DNA of 64,000 bases from Paraburkholderia caffeinitolerans (GTDB taxonomy: Bacteria; Pseudomonadota; Gammaproteobacteria; Burkholderiales; Burkholderiaceae): positions 62,001 through 126,000 of the forward strand of contig NZ_CADIKL010000004.1 in the NCBI RefSeq assembly GCF_902859945.1. The letters run 5' to 3'. The position numbers and the translations under genes are program-made. The notes under the pieces are model-generated. The model searched no databases. It worked only from the letters and a program-made list of their open reading frames with translations, and was not told where the DNA came from. This document shows, in pieces, positions 45,054-53,283 of this stretch. Position 1 is the first letter of the stretch; the number at the start of each line of letters is the position of its first letter.

Positions 45054-45581
45054 TCAGTTCGAACCCGACTGGATCGCCGAGAGCATCGTCTTGATCTGTT
45101 GTGAAAGCACCGTCATGCCCGACTCGAAATGCAGCGCGTTATCGGCGAACTGCACGCGCTCGGTGTCGAGATCAACCGTGTTGCCGTCGAGCGCGGGCTG
45201 CGTCGGGTTGCGGTACATCACCGGGCTCGAGTAGGTGTCGGCCTGGCCGCCGGTCGGGATCAGCTTCGCGTTGCCGGCCATGTGGCCCGCCTCGGTCGCG
45301 GCCATCGACATGCCGCTCGTCACGCCCGCGGGCTGCGTCAGCGCGAGCGGCTGGAAGTTGCCGCTTGCGCCGCCCGCTCCACCCGAGGTGGCTACACCCG
45401 GCGTAGCCGCACCCGCTTGCTTGAGCGCGCCCGCAAGCGAGGCCGAGAAGTCGACGTCGCGCGCCCGGTAGCCCGGCGTGTCGGCGTTCGCGATGTTCGA
45501 GGACAGCAGCGCCTGGCGCGTCGCTCGCACATCGAGCGCTTCGCGGCCAAAGGCGAATTCGGCGTCGAGTTTGTCCAGCAT
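45054..45581 (-). CDS. flgB: FlgB, proximal rod protein
   Basis: 175 residues. N-terminus [20 protein letters not shown] with [20 protein letters not shown]. The middle has a Gly/Ala/Ser-rich insert ([18 protein letters not shown]). ATG 45581 is preceded by GGAGAACGCCC; the in-frame extension to 45629 is rejected. First gene of the long leftward flgBCDEFGHIJ operon. Confidence 0.95.
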   Translation of the reverse strand: MLDKLDAEFAFGREALDVRATRQALLSSNIANADTPGYRARDVDFSASLAGALKQAGAATPGVATSGGAGGASGNFQPLALTQPAGVTSGMSMAATEAGHMAGNAKLIPTGGQADTYSSPVMYRNPTQPALDGNTVDLDTERVQFADNALHFESGMTVLSQQIKTMLSAIQSGSN

Positions 45582-45680
45582 CGGGCGTTCTCCGTGACTC
45601 GAATTGAGGGGCTGCATGAGCGCATGCATCGCGCATCCAGCAACGTGGCGAAGCGCACAGACTTTTGCGCATGGAGACGA

Positions 45681-45773
45681 ATGTTAGGCGCGCCTGACAA
45701 GAACCAATCGGACGAATAGCCGGTAAAGGCCCCCTCTATTCGACGCAAGCACGCGAGGGCCGCCGCCTAGAAT
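45681..45773. promoter_or_regulatory. Divergent flgB/flgA class II promoter region (FlhDC-like box)
   Basis: The box at 45713-45742 is a perfect inverted repeat, CGAATAG-N16-CTATTCG. Rightward, 25 bases later, TAGAAT (45768-45773) is the likely flgA -10. Leftward, 26 bases later, TAACAT (45686-45681) is the likely flgB -10. This is the most symmetrical of the five boxes in the window. Confidence 0.78.
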
Positions 45774-45808
45774 GCGAGGCGTGTCAATGCAATGAATGGA
45801 GAACGACG

Positions 45809-47233
45809 ATGCCGCACACAGCCCTCTTTCGCGCGCGCCGCGAGGCTGCGGCGAGCCGCGCGCAGCGCCGTTCGGTCTCGCGTGCGTTCGCTGTGGTGGT
45901 TGCGGCGCTGGCCGTGAGCGGCGGCGCGCACGCACAAAGCGAAGCCGAAGCGGCAGGACAGCAGATCTATATTGCGGGCCCCGGCGACCGCGCAGGCTCG
46001 GACGCCGCGCGGATGAGCGCGATGCTCGCGCAGGGCGGCGGCGCGGGCTCGAGAGGGGCTGCGGCAAACGCCAACGCGAGCGCTAATGCTTACGCTCAGA
46101 ACGCGGCCGTGCTCGCGCAAAGCCCGCGACAGGATCAGCAGCAGGATTTCGCGCAAGCGCAAAACCAGCCGGGCATGATCGCGATTCCGGGGCCGGGCGA
46201 ACGCGGCCGCGCGGGCGATGCCGCAGCACCCGAGATCGTCACGATTCCCGCGCCGGGCACACCGGGCACCTCCGCCGCAGCCACGCCGCCCGCGCTGCGC
46301 CCCGCTCTCGCGCGCGCCGTGCAGCCGATGCGCGTGCCAGCGGCGAGTGTGTCTGCAAGCGCGTCTGCGAGCGCATCGGCGTACCCGACTGCCGCCATGA
46401 ACGGCAACGCAGGCACGGGCGGATTGCAGCGCGTGAATGTCGTCAGGCCGTCTAGCGCAGTCGCTCCGGTCGTCGTCGAGACGGCCGCGCCGGCTGCCGC
46501 CGCAAGACTTTCCACCGTGCCGGTAACGCGTGCGCCGGCCGTGACCGCCGCCAATTCCGCGCCCGCCGCGAGCGCCATGGCATACGCCCAGACCGCGCAA
46601 CTGCCGCCGGGCCAGGAAGACGGCGAACGCATCCGCGCCACCGTGGTCGCGTACCTCCAGCAGCAGGCCGCGGGCTTGCCGGGCAAGGTGAGCGTGAGCG
46701 TCGGGCCGGTGTTCCCGCGCGGCCTCGCCGCCTGCGCCGCGCTCGAGCCCTTCATGCCGCCAGGCGCGCGCACGTGGGGCCGCACGACCGTGGGCGTGCG
46801 CTGCGTCGGCGCGAAACCGTGGACGCTCTATGTGGTGGGACGCGTGGCCGTCGACATCACCTATTACGTGGCCGCGCGCCAGATCGACGCGGGCCAGATG
46901 CTCTCCAGCGCCGACTTCATGCCGCGCGAAGGCGACCTCGCGAGCCTGCCGCAAACCATCATCACGGATCCGACGCAAGCCAACGGCGCGGTCGCGCTCG
47001 CGCGCATCACGGCGGGCTTGCCGCTGCGCACCGACATGCTGCGCAGTGCTTCATCGGTGGTGATCGGCCAGACGGTCAAGGTGGTCGCGGTGGGCTCGAA
47101 TTTCACGATTTCCGCTGAAGGCAGCGTGCTCAACAACGCCGCGCCCGGCCAGATGGTGCGCGTGCGCACGGCCGGCGGGCAGATCATCAGCGGTGTCGTG
47201 AAAGACGCGGCAACGGTGCAGGTGCAAATTTAG
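45809..47233 (+). CDS. flgA: FlgA, P-ring assembly chaperone with long N-terminal extension
   Basis: 474 residues against about 220-250 in enterobacteria. A signal peptide ends near VSGGAHAQ (about 45). Residues 46-270 are Ala/Gly/Ser-rich low complexity with repeated IxGPGxR/IPAPG phrases. The FlgA/SAF domain occupies about 277-474 (YYVAARQIDAGQMLSSADFM, VALARITAGLPLRTDMLRSA, ending GVVKDAATVQVQI). It chaperones FlgI in the periplasm. ATG 45809 has GGAG upstream. It is divergent from flgB. Confidence 0.94.
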   Translation: MPHTALFRARREAAASRAQRRSVSRAFAVVVAALAVSGGAHAQSEAEAAGQQIYIAGPGDRAGSDAARMSAMLAQGGGAGSRGAAANANASANAYAQNAAVLAQSPRQDQQQDFAQAQNQPGMIAIPGPGERGRAGDAAAPEIVTIPAPGTPGTSAAATPPALRPALARAVQPMRVPAASVSASASASASAYPTAAMNGNAGTGGLQRVNVVRPSSAVAPVVVETAAPAAAARLSTVPVTRAPAVTAANSAPAASAMAYAQTAQLPPGQEDGERIRATVVAYLQQQAAGLPGKVSVSVGPVFPRGLAACAALEPFMPPGARTWGRTTVGVRCVGAKPWTLYVVGRVAVDITYYVAARQIDAGQMLSSADFMPREGDLASLPQTIITDPTQANGAVALARITAGLPLRTDMLRSASSVVIGQTVKVVAVGSNFTISAEGSVLNNAAPGQMVRVRTAGGQIISGVVKDAATVQVQI

Positions 47234-47320
47234 GGCTCGATTCTCGATCCGAAGAAAAGGCGGGGCGGCGGCAATGTGGGCAAGGACACGTAACAGCATG
47301 TAACGGCAGGACTTTCGCGC

Positions 47321-47348
47321 TAAAGTTCGCGCGAAGCCTTGCCGTTAT
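47321..47348 (+). promoter_or_regulatory. Sigma-28 promoter of flgM-flgN
   Basis: TAAAGTTC (47321-47328), a 12-base spacer, GCCGTTAT (47341-47348). The -35 matches the sigma-28 consensus at seven of eight bases. It makes flgM partly autoregulated through FliA and rules out the in-frame TTG at 47339 as its start. Confidence 0.85.
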
Positions 47349-47377
47349 CAAGGCCATACGGATCAGGAAGCCCAATC

Positions 47378-47728
47378 GTGAAAATCGACAACTCCAACCG
47401 CAATGACGCGCGTTCGCTCCAGGATGGCCCGGCGCGCACGCAGCAAGGCGAATCCGCGAGCGCGCTGGGCGCGGGCGGCACGGCGTCCGGCGCCGCATCG
47501 AGCGCCATTGCATCGGGTACGAGCGGAGACACCAACGTGAGTCTTTCGTCGCTGTCCTCTTCGCTGCGTTCGCTCGCGGCAAGCGGCGCCGCCGACATCG
47601 ACATGGGCCAGGTCCAGTCGATCAAGGACGCCATCAAGAATGGCACGCTGCAAATCGACGCCGGCAAGATCGCCGACGGCATTATCGAAACCGCGCGCGG
47701 CCTGCTCAAGCCGGCCTCGGGCGGCTAA
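47378..47728 (+). CDS. flgM: FlgM, anti-sigma-28 factor
   Basis: 116 residues starting with GTG (VKIDNSNRNDARSL), preceded by AGGAAG. The C-terminal half (VSLSSLSSSLRSLAASGAAD, IDMGQVQSIKDAIKNGTLQI, DAGKIADGIIETARGLLKP) is the FliA-binding FlgM domain. It holds sigma-28 until exported through the finished hook. flgN follows after 50 bases. Confidence 0.95.
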   Translation: MKIDNSNRNDARSLQDGPARTQQGESASALGAGGTASGAASSAIASGTSGDTNVSLSSLSSSLRSLAASGAADIDMGQVQSIKDAIKNGTLQIDAGKIADGIIETARGLLKPASGG

Positions 47729-47778
47729 CCGCGCGGGAGTCTGGCCGTCCAGCAACCCGCATTTTCAGGTGGTCCCCG

Positions 47779-48225
47779 ATGAAAGACGCGCTTCTCGCCA
47801 CATTGATCGACGAACACGCCGCAGTTGAGGCGTTCGCCTCGCTGCTCGCCTTCGAGGAGAAGGCGCTCACGACGGCGGACGGCATCGATGTGCTGCCGCA
47901 GATCGTCGAAAAGAAGACGACGCTCACGCAGCGCATGGCGGGGCTCGAAAAGGCGCGTGACGCACAACTCGCGGGGCTCGGTCTGCCGGCTGGACGCAAG
48001 GGCATCGAGATGGCCTGCGACGGCGACTCGCGGCTCGCGGGCCAGTGGGCGCTGCTCAAGGGCTCGACCGAACGCGCGCGCCGACAGAACCTCACGATCG
48101 GCATGATGGTTCGCACTCGCATGGAACATAACCGCCGGGCGCTCGCGATTTTGCGGGGAGAAACCGGCAACGGCACGTCGATGTTGTACGGGCCGGATGG
48201 ACGCCTGCCGGCGTTCGGGCTGTAG
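47779..48225 (+). CDS. flgN: FlgN, export chaperone for FlgK/FlgL
   Basis: 148 residues, helical. MKDALLATLIDEHAAVEAFA and EEKALTTADGIDVLPQIVEK fit the FlgN family, and the C-terminal tail (RALAILRGETGNGTSMLYGP, then DGRLPAFGL) is typical. Last gene of the flgA-side block, followed by a strong terminator. Confidence 0.93.
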   Translation: MKDALLATLIDEHAAVEAFASLLAFEEKALTTADGIDVLPQIVEKKTTLTQRMAGLEKARDAQLAGLGLPAGRKGIEMACDGDSRLAGQWALLKGSTERARRQNLTIGMMVRTRMEHNRRALAILRGETGNGTSMLYGPDGRLPAFGL

Positions 48226-48266
48226 CTGGCCCGTTTCCACGCGGCCGGCGGCTGCGTGGGGAATTG

Positions 48267-48298
48267 AAAAGCCGAAGCGCGGGGGCTTCGGCTTTTTT
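48267..48298 (+). terminator. Intrinsic terminator after flgN
   Basis: AAAAGCCGAAGC pairs with GCTTCGGCTTTT around a short G-rich loop, with a run of T at 48293-48298. It lies about 42 bases after the flgN stop. Confidence 0.88.
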
Positions 48299-48354
48299 GT
48301 TTTTTGGGCGAACTGTCTAGCGGCAATCGTTACCGGAACGCCCGGGACGCCGTA

Positions 48355-50283
48355 TCAGTGAAACAGCTCGGCATGAGCGAATATTCCGCGACCGACTCCC
48401 CCGGCTATGAGCACGCTGCCGTCAGTTAGCAGCGTGGCCGTATGCTGCTCGCGCGCCAGGCTCATGCTGGCTGTCTGCGTCCAGGTGCCCGTGGTGGGAT
48501 CGTAAAGCTCGGCCGCATAGAGATCGGTCCCGGCTGCCAGCCCGCCAGCGGCCAGCACCCGGCCGTTTGGCAGCAAGGTGGCCGTGAGGAAGTCGCGTGC
48601 ATGGATCAGGCTGCCGGTCTGCGTCCAGGTCCCCGTAGCGGGGTTGTACCGTTCGGCTGACGACAGCTCGATGTTCCCGTCCGTTCCGGCTATGGCCAGC
48701 ACCGTGCCGTCGGGCAGCAACACGGCGGCGAAATCGGTGCGCACCTGACTCAGGCTAGCCGTGGGTGACCAGGTGCCCGTTGCTGGGTTGTAGAGTTCCG
48801 CCGAAGCGAGGATGCCCGAATCGCCCGTCCCGCCCACGACGAGGACGAGGCCGTTGTTCAGCAGCGTGGCAGTATGGGAAAAACGCGCTTGCGTCATGGC
48901 GCCTGTTGGCGACCAGTTTCCCGTCGCCGGGTTGTACAGTTCGGCCGACGACAGCGCTCCCGACTTGCCCTCGCCGCCCGCCACGAGCACGAGGCCGTTG
49001 GGCAACAGCGTGGCCGTGTGTGAATCACGCGCATCGCTCATGCTGCCGGTGGACGACCAGCTAGCCGAGGCCGGGTCGTACAACTCCGCCGACGACTGCT
49101 CACTGCCCGCGCCCGTTTTGAATCCCCCCGCCACGAGCACGCGGCCATTGGAGAGCAGCGTGGCCGAGTGGGATTGCCGCGCCTGACCCAGGCTGCCCGT
49201 CGATGTCCAGGTGTTGGCAACCGGATCGTACAGTTCGGCGGAGGCAGTGACCTGCTTTCTCACTCCGCCAGCGACGAGAACCTGGCCGTTGGGCAACAGT
49301 GTGGCCGTGTGCCGGAACCGTGCCTGATTCATTGAGTCAGCCGGTGTCCACTCTCCGGTTGCCGGGGCGTCGACGCCGATGACGATCTGCGTCGTCACGC
49401 TGCCCGCGCTGTTGCTGCCGGTAACCGTATAGGTCGTCGGTGGCTGCGCCTTGGTTGGCGTACCGCTGATCTCGCCCGTCTGCGTATTCAGGCTCATTCC
49501 GTCAGGTAGCGCGGGCGACACGGAGAAGACGGTGATTTCATCGCCAGTGGACAGCGGCTCGTCGTATGAGATCGGCTGGTCCACAACTTCGACGGGAGCC
49601 GGATCCGAATAACCGAGACTCAACGGTGGCTGAGTCACAGCGTGTACCTCGATCGTGAGCTGAATCTCGACGGAATCGACGCTGTTGCTGCCGGTTACCG
49701 TGTAGACGGCCGAGGGGCTAACTGTCAGGGGAGTGCCGGAAATGACGCCGGTTTGCGGATTGAACAGAAGCCCAGCAGGCAAGCCCGGCGAGATGCTGTA
49801 CAGGGTGATTTCTCCGCCAGTGGCAATCGGTGTGTTGGCAATGATCGGTGCGTTGGTCGTATAGATCACAGAGGTGTTCAAGTAGCTCAGGCTTTCCGGG
49901 GCGACCGCCTCGGGCTTGACCTCGATCTCGACCCGGACGGACTCGCTACCCGCCGCATTGCCGGCGTTGATCGTATAAATGGTGTCAGGAGAGACGCCGT
50001 TTGGCGTGCCGCTGATCGCGCAGGTCTGAGGATCGAGCGATAGCCCCGCGGGCAGAGGCGGCGACACGCTGCACTGTGTGATGGGGCCGCCGCCGCTACT
50101 ACTGAGCGTATTAGGAATGATTTCAGTGCCTTGCGCATAGACCACGGCAACATCGCGTTCGGTCAACCCGGCCGGCGCCACCAATGCCGTGCCGTTGCTG
50201 TTCCCGTTGCCGCTCCCTTGGCAACCCGCGGCCAGCATCACGGCGAGCAGAAGCACGCAGTTCACGGCGCGTCTGAGATGCAT
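48355..50283 (-). CDS. Lipoprotein with putative Ig-like domains and a kelch beta-propeller
   Basis: 642 residues. Lipobox VMLAAGC with the lipidated Cys at 21 and no Asp at +2, so it may be sorted to the outer membrane. Residues about 40-310 hold three putative-Ig (He_PIG) repeats (CSVSPPLPAGLSLDPQTCAI; YSISPGLPAGLLFNPQTGVI; FSVSPALPDGMSLNTQTGEI, each followed by SGTP). Residues about 325-642 hold six to seven kelch units of type HTATLLPNGQVLVAGG ... AELYDPATGTW. The modules suggest surface binding; the ligand is unknown. It is a stand-alone gene between flgN and the caspase-like gene. Confidence 0.88.
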   Translation of the reverse strand: MHLRRAVNCVLLLAVMLAAGCQGSGNGNSNGTALVAPAGLTERDVAVVYAQGTEIIPNTLSSSGGGPITQCSVSPPLPAGLSLDPQTCAISGTPNGVSPDTIYTINAGNAAGSESVRVEIEVKPEAVAPESLSYLNTSVIYTTNAPIIANTPIATGGEITLYSISPGLPAGLLFNPQTGVISGTPLTVSPSAVYTVTGSNSVDSVEIQLTIEVHAVTQPPLSLGYSDPAPVEVVDQPISYDEPLSTGDEITVFSVSPALPDGMSLNTQTGEISGTPTKAQPPTTYTVTGSNSAGSVTTQIVIGVDAPATGEWTPADSMNQARFRHTATLLPNGQVLVAGGVRKQVTASAELYDPVANTWTSTGSLGQARQSHSATLLSNGRVLVAGGFKTGAGSEQSSAELYDPASASWSSTGSMSDARDSHTATLLPNGLVLVAGGEGKSGALSSAELYNPATGNWSPTGAMTQARFSHTATLLNNGLVLVVGGTGDSGILASAELYNPATGTWSPTASLSQVRTDFAAVLLPDGTVLAIAGTDGNIELSSAERYNPATGTWTQTGSLIHARDFLTATLLPNGRVLAAGGLAAGTDLYAAELYDPTTGTWTQTASMSLAREQHTATLLTDGSVLIAGGVGRGIFAHAELFH

Positions 50284-50560
50284 GGATTCGACCCTCGCTC
50301 AGTCTTATCAGCTTAGGTCGCGTAGCAAAAAAGTCAGCCAAAAACTCGGTTCCGTTGGCTACGTCGGAGACTCAGAGCGGGCCCTGTGGTCAGGAAACAT
50401 GCCGGCCAATCCCCGGAGTGGACAGGGCATCCGCGTAGCGTCTGAATCGCGCCAGCCCCTCCAGTGAGAGATTGCCCCGGCCACCGAGATCGTTGCGGCA
50501 CCTCTGATCAGCCTTGAGCAGTACCCGGCGTGCTCGCGTACACAATCCAAAAATATCGCT

Positions 50561-52123
50561 CTACCCCGGTACGAACGACAGCAGTTCTCGCCGCTCGTCC
50601 CTGGTGACTTTGCCGTTGTGCGCACGGTCGATTGTCTCGATCGCGATGAAGCGCGGCACCTTGTCCGGAGCCATCCAGTATCGACGCATCCGCTGCGCCG
50701 GGTGGTACAACCTCCAGCCGGTCACTTCCACGTGAAAGGCGTCATAGCGTCCGGCGGGCACATCGATCGCGTCCCGGCTCACGATCTTGCAGTCGAAGCT
50801 GACTGCGTCGTGCGTGCCGTTCGGCTGAACGACTCCGAAGCGCGTCCCCCATTCCTTGCCCACCGCATAGTCGCGCGGAAATACCTGATTGTCGTCGTAG
50901 CGCGCGCCCTCGATGCTGCGTAGCAGATTGCCGAGCTGATCGGTCATGAAAGCACCGTTGTTGAATTCGACCATGCCGTCGGAGATGCGCGTGACGGTCT
51001 GTGTGACTGCGCGCTCGTGACCATTGAGTCGATTCATCACCCTATACGTATAGCGGTCGCCGACGCGCATCACGCCCGCGTCGTAGCTGCCATGGCTGTA
51101 CGGATTCGCGGGCGATGTCTGAATACGCACGCGCTCCTCGCCTCGCTCGGCGAGCACGCGGTCGAGCGCCGCCTGTGCGATTTCGCTGTAGTGACCGTTC
51201 GGGTGCGCCTTCAGGTAAGCGAAGATCGCCTGTGCCGTGCCCTGCTGTTGCGCCTCGTTCCAATCGTCGCGATCCTTTGCGAATTGCGCGTCCAGTTCGC
51301 TCTGCGTTGGCGTATGCATGTCGACGGGCGGGACGAAGTAAAAATCGTCTTCGAGCGATGTGCTTTCCCACGGTATCTGCCGGCCCTGCGAGCGCTGGCG
51401 AACCGATAGCCGGACGCGCTTGAACACGTCCTCGATTCGCGTGTCGGGGCGGCCAATTTCTTTCAGCAGATTCTCGGTATAGAGGCCGTTCATGCCATCG
51501 CCGTCCGATGCGACGTTGCCGGGCGCAGTCGCATAGGCGAGCAGCGTGCGCGGCGGCGCGTCCATCTGGCTCAAGCCCGCGCCGGTCTTGCCGGCCGAGC
51601 CGAATGGATTGTCGCGGCAGGCATCGAGGATCACGATGTTGGTCGAACTGTGCGCCCTGCCGAGGCCGTCGAGCAGCGTGCCGAGATCGACCGCCTGGCG
51701 CGCGAGGTCGTCTGCGTGAGACAACTTCATGTCTACCGGCAGCAGGTAATTGCGCCAATCGATCTGTATGCCGTGGCCCGCAAAATAGAACAGCGCGGTC
51801 GACTGCGCCGATGCGGCCTTGTCGCAGAACGCGCCGATGGCGTCGTCCATCTGCTGACGCGAACTATCGAGGCGCATGTCAACGGCAAAGCCTAGTGAGC
51901 GCAGCGCTGCTGCGAGTGCGCGAGCGTCGTTGCTGGGATTATTGAGCGGTGCGGGCGGATAAGCCGCGTTGCCTAGCACGAGCGCCATGCGCGGCGCGGC
52001 GGCGTGAGCGGCTTGAACGTGCAGAGCGTTCAGCCATGGGAGCGCGGCCAGGGCGGACAGCTTGCCGAGCGTGGCGCGCTTTTGTGAACGGAATGAGCGC
52101 CACGAAAGTCTGCATTTCCGCAT
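50561..52123 (-). CDS. Exported caspase-like (peptidase C14) protein
   Basis: 520 residues. The basic, hydrophobic N-terminus (LGKLSALAALPWLNAL...AAHAA) looks like a signal peptide. The caspase p20 fold starts RMALVLGNAAYPPAPLNNPS and has the catalytic His in ALFYFAGHGIQI and Cys in NIVILDACRDNPFG, both intact. Residues about 260-330 contain a short helical repeat region with AIFAYLKAHPNGHYSEIAQA. The C-terminal about 180 residues form an unrecognised beta-rich domain (WRLYHPAQRMRRYWMAPDKV). Export would place it in the periplasm, unlike CRISPR- or NLR-linked caspases. Target and activation unknown. Confidence 0.87.
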   Translation of the reverse strand: MRKCRLSWRSFRSQKRATLGKLSALAALPWLNALHVQAAHAAAPRMALVLGNAAYPPAPLNNPSNDARALAAALRSLGFAVDMRLDSSRQQMDDAIGAFCDKAASAQSTALFYFAGHGIQIDWRNYLLPVDMKLSHADDLARQAVDLGTLLDGLGRAHSSTNIVILDACRDNPFGSAGKTGAGLSQMDAPPRTLLAYATAPGNVASDGDGMNGLYTENLLKEIGRPDTRIEDVFKRVRLSVRQRSQGRQIPWESTSLEDDFYFVPPVDMHTPTQSELDAQFAKDRDDWNEAQQQGTAQAIFAYLKAHPNGHYSEIAQAALDRVLAERGEERVRIQTSPANPYSHGSYDAGVMRVGDRYTYRVMNRLNGHERAVTQTVTRISDGMVEFNNGAFMTDQLGNLLRSIEGARYDDNQVFPRDYAVGKEWGTRFGVVQPNGTHDAVSFDCKIVSRDAIDVPAGRYDAFHVEVTGWRLYHPAQRMRRYWMAPDKVPRFIAIETIDRAHNGKVTRDERRELLSFVPG

Positions 52124-52270
52124 TTGAATGCCTCACAGGGTAATGCGAGGAAACTGCGCGATCACTTATTCGATGTCTGTACGCAGCGCCGCATATGGCG
52201 ATGACGTGGCGGGCGATTGCGGGTCGATAAGCCCGGTTCCCCACGAATCGGCAAAGGCTATAAAACCGAT

Positions 52271-52465
52271 TCACCCTTGATCGACTTCCGGCCAAAGCCG
52301 TGGAAACAGAAATCGCAGGCTCTTCAGCGGCAGCGCAAAAGAAAACGCACCTCGTAGCGAAGGCGATTCCAGCAATCCAAAATCGAGCAGCGTGCGCGTG
52401 ATCCGGCGCGCCAGCACGTCGCTCACATTGACGAAGCCACCCGAGCCGCTCTCGCGAAAAAAAAG
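52271..52465 (-). pseudogene. Orphan C-terminal coding remnant beside the fliA terminator
   Basis: Within the 405-base gap between the caspase-like gene and fliA, one minus-strand frame reads protein-like sequence (GSGGFVNVSDVLARRITRTL, LDFGLLESPSLRGAFSFALP, LKSLRFLFPRLWPEVDQG) to a stop at 52271. It has no start codon and runs back into the T-tract of the fliA terminator. It resembles the end of a winged-helix-containing protein, but I do not recognise the family. The rest of the gap (52124-52270) shows nothing. Confidence 0.45.
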
Positions 52466-52489
52466 CCGAAGCGCCCCCGCGCCCCGGCT
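52457..52489 (-). terminator. Intrinsic terminator after fliA
   Basis: On the minus strand an 11-base stem (AGCCGGGGCGC / GCGCTTCGGCT, two G-U pairs) with a GGGG loop is followed by eight T. It lies 41 bases after the fliA stop and ends the flhF-flhG-fliA transcript. Confidence 0.8.
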
Positions 52490-52529
52490 TCCCCCCTCCC
52501 AGCACTGACCCCATCGGCCCAGCGCCGAT

Positions 52530-53261
52530 TTAATTCTCCGTTCCCGCCCAGGACATCTCCCGCAGCCGCGCCCGCAACCGCGCCACCGCCTGGCTGTGCA
52601 ACTGGCACACGCGCGACTCGCTCACTTCCAGCACCGCGCCAATCTCGCGCAGATTCAATCCACGCTCGTAATAAAGCGACATCAGCAGCTTCTCGCGTTC
52701 GGGCAGCCGCTCGATCGCCTCGACCAGCGCGCCGCGCAGGCTCTCGTCGAGCAGCGCCGAGAGCGGGTCCGAGTGATCGACGCGATAACGGTCGAGGAAC
52801 GGCTCGTCGTCGGCGGAGCGGTCGAAGTCCTCGTAGTAGATGAGCTGGCTGCCGTGCAGATCCTGCAGCATGCTCTGGTACTCGTCGAGCGGCATCTGCA
52901 GATGCTCGGCAATCTCAGTCTCGCTCGCCGCGCGGCCAAGCCGCTGTTCCACCTTGTGCACCGCGCTCTCCACTTCGCGCGAGGTGCGCCGCAGGCTGCG
53001 CGGCAGCCAGTCGTTGCTGCGCAGCTCGTCGAGCATCGCGCCGCGAATGCGCTGGCTCGCGTAGGTCTCGAACTGCGCGCCCTGATCTTCCTTGTAACGA
53101 TTCGCAGCGTCGAGCAAGCCGATCATGCCGGCCTGGATCAAGTCGTCGAGATCCACGCTCGCGGGCATTTTCGCCACGAGCTGGAGTCCCAGCCGCCGCA
53201 CCAGCGGCGCGTATTTCGCGAGCACTTCTGCCTGCGAAATCTTTCCTTGAGCGTTATACAT
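52530..53261 (-). CDS. fliA: FliA, flagellar sigma-28 factor
   Basis: 243 residues. Sigma region 2 reads DLDDLIQAGMIGLLDAANRY and FETYASQRIRGAMLDELRSN. Region 4 reads LPEREKLLMSLYYERGLNLR and EIGAVLEVSESRVCQLHSQA. It recognises TAAA-N-GCCGATAA promoters such as the four found here and is inhibited by FlgM. ATG 53261 has AAGGAGAGCC before it. It follows flhG by 22 bases in the same transcript. Confidence 0.98.
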   Translation of the reverse strand: MYNAQGKISQAEVLAKYAPLVRRLGLQLVAKMPASVDLDDLIQAGMIGLLDAANRYKEDQGAQFETYASQRIRGAMLDELRSNDWLPRSLRRTSREVESAVHKVEQRLGRAASETEIAEHLQMPLDEYQSMLQDLHGSQLIYYEDFDRSADDEPFLDRYRVDHSDPLSALLDESLRGALVEAIERLPEREKLLMSLYYERGLNLREIGAVLEVSESRVCQLHSQAVARLRARLREMSWAGTEN

Positions 53262-53283
53262 CTGGCTCTCCTTCCTGTTTCCG

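Noticed and set aside
50284..50330. Sigma-28 promoter upstream of the kelch lipoprotein (GCTGATAA on the minus strand)
   Set aside because: Only the -10 resembles the consensus; the -35 position 11-12 bases upstream reads T-rich sequence unlike TAAAGTTT.
51939..52514. A 191-codon minus-strand frame between fliA and the caspase-like gene
   Set aside because: It overlaps the caspase-like N-terminus in another frame and has shadow-type composition; only the short 52271-52465 frame looks protein-like.
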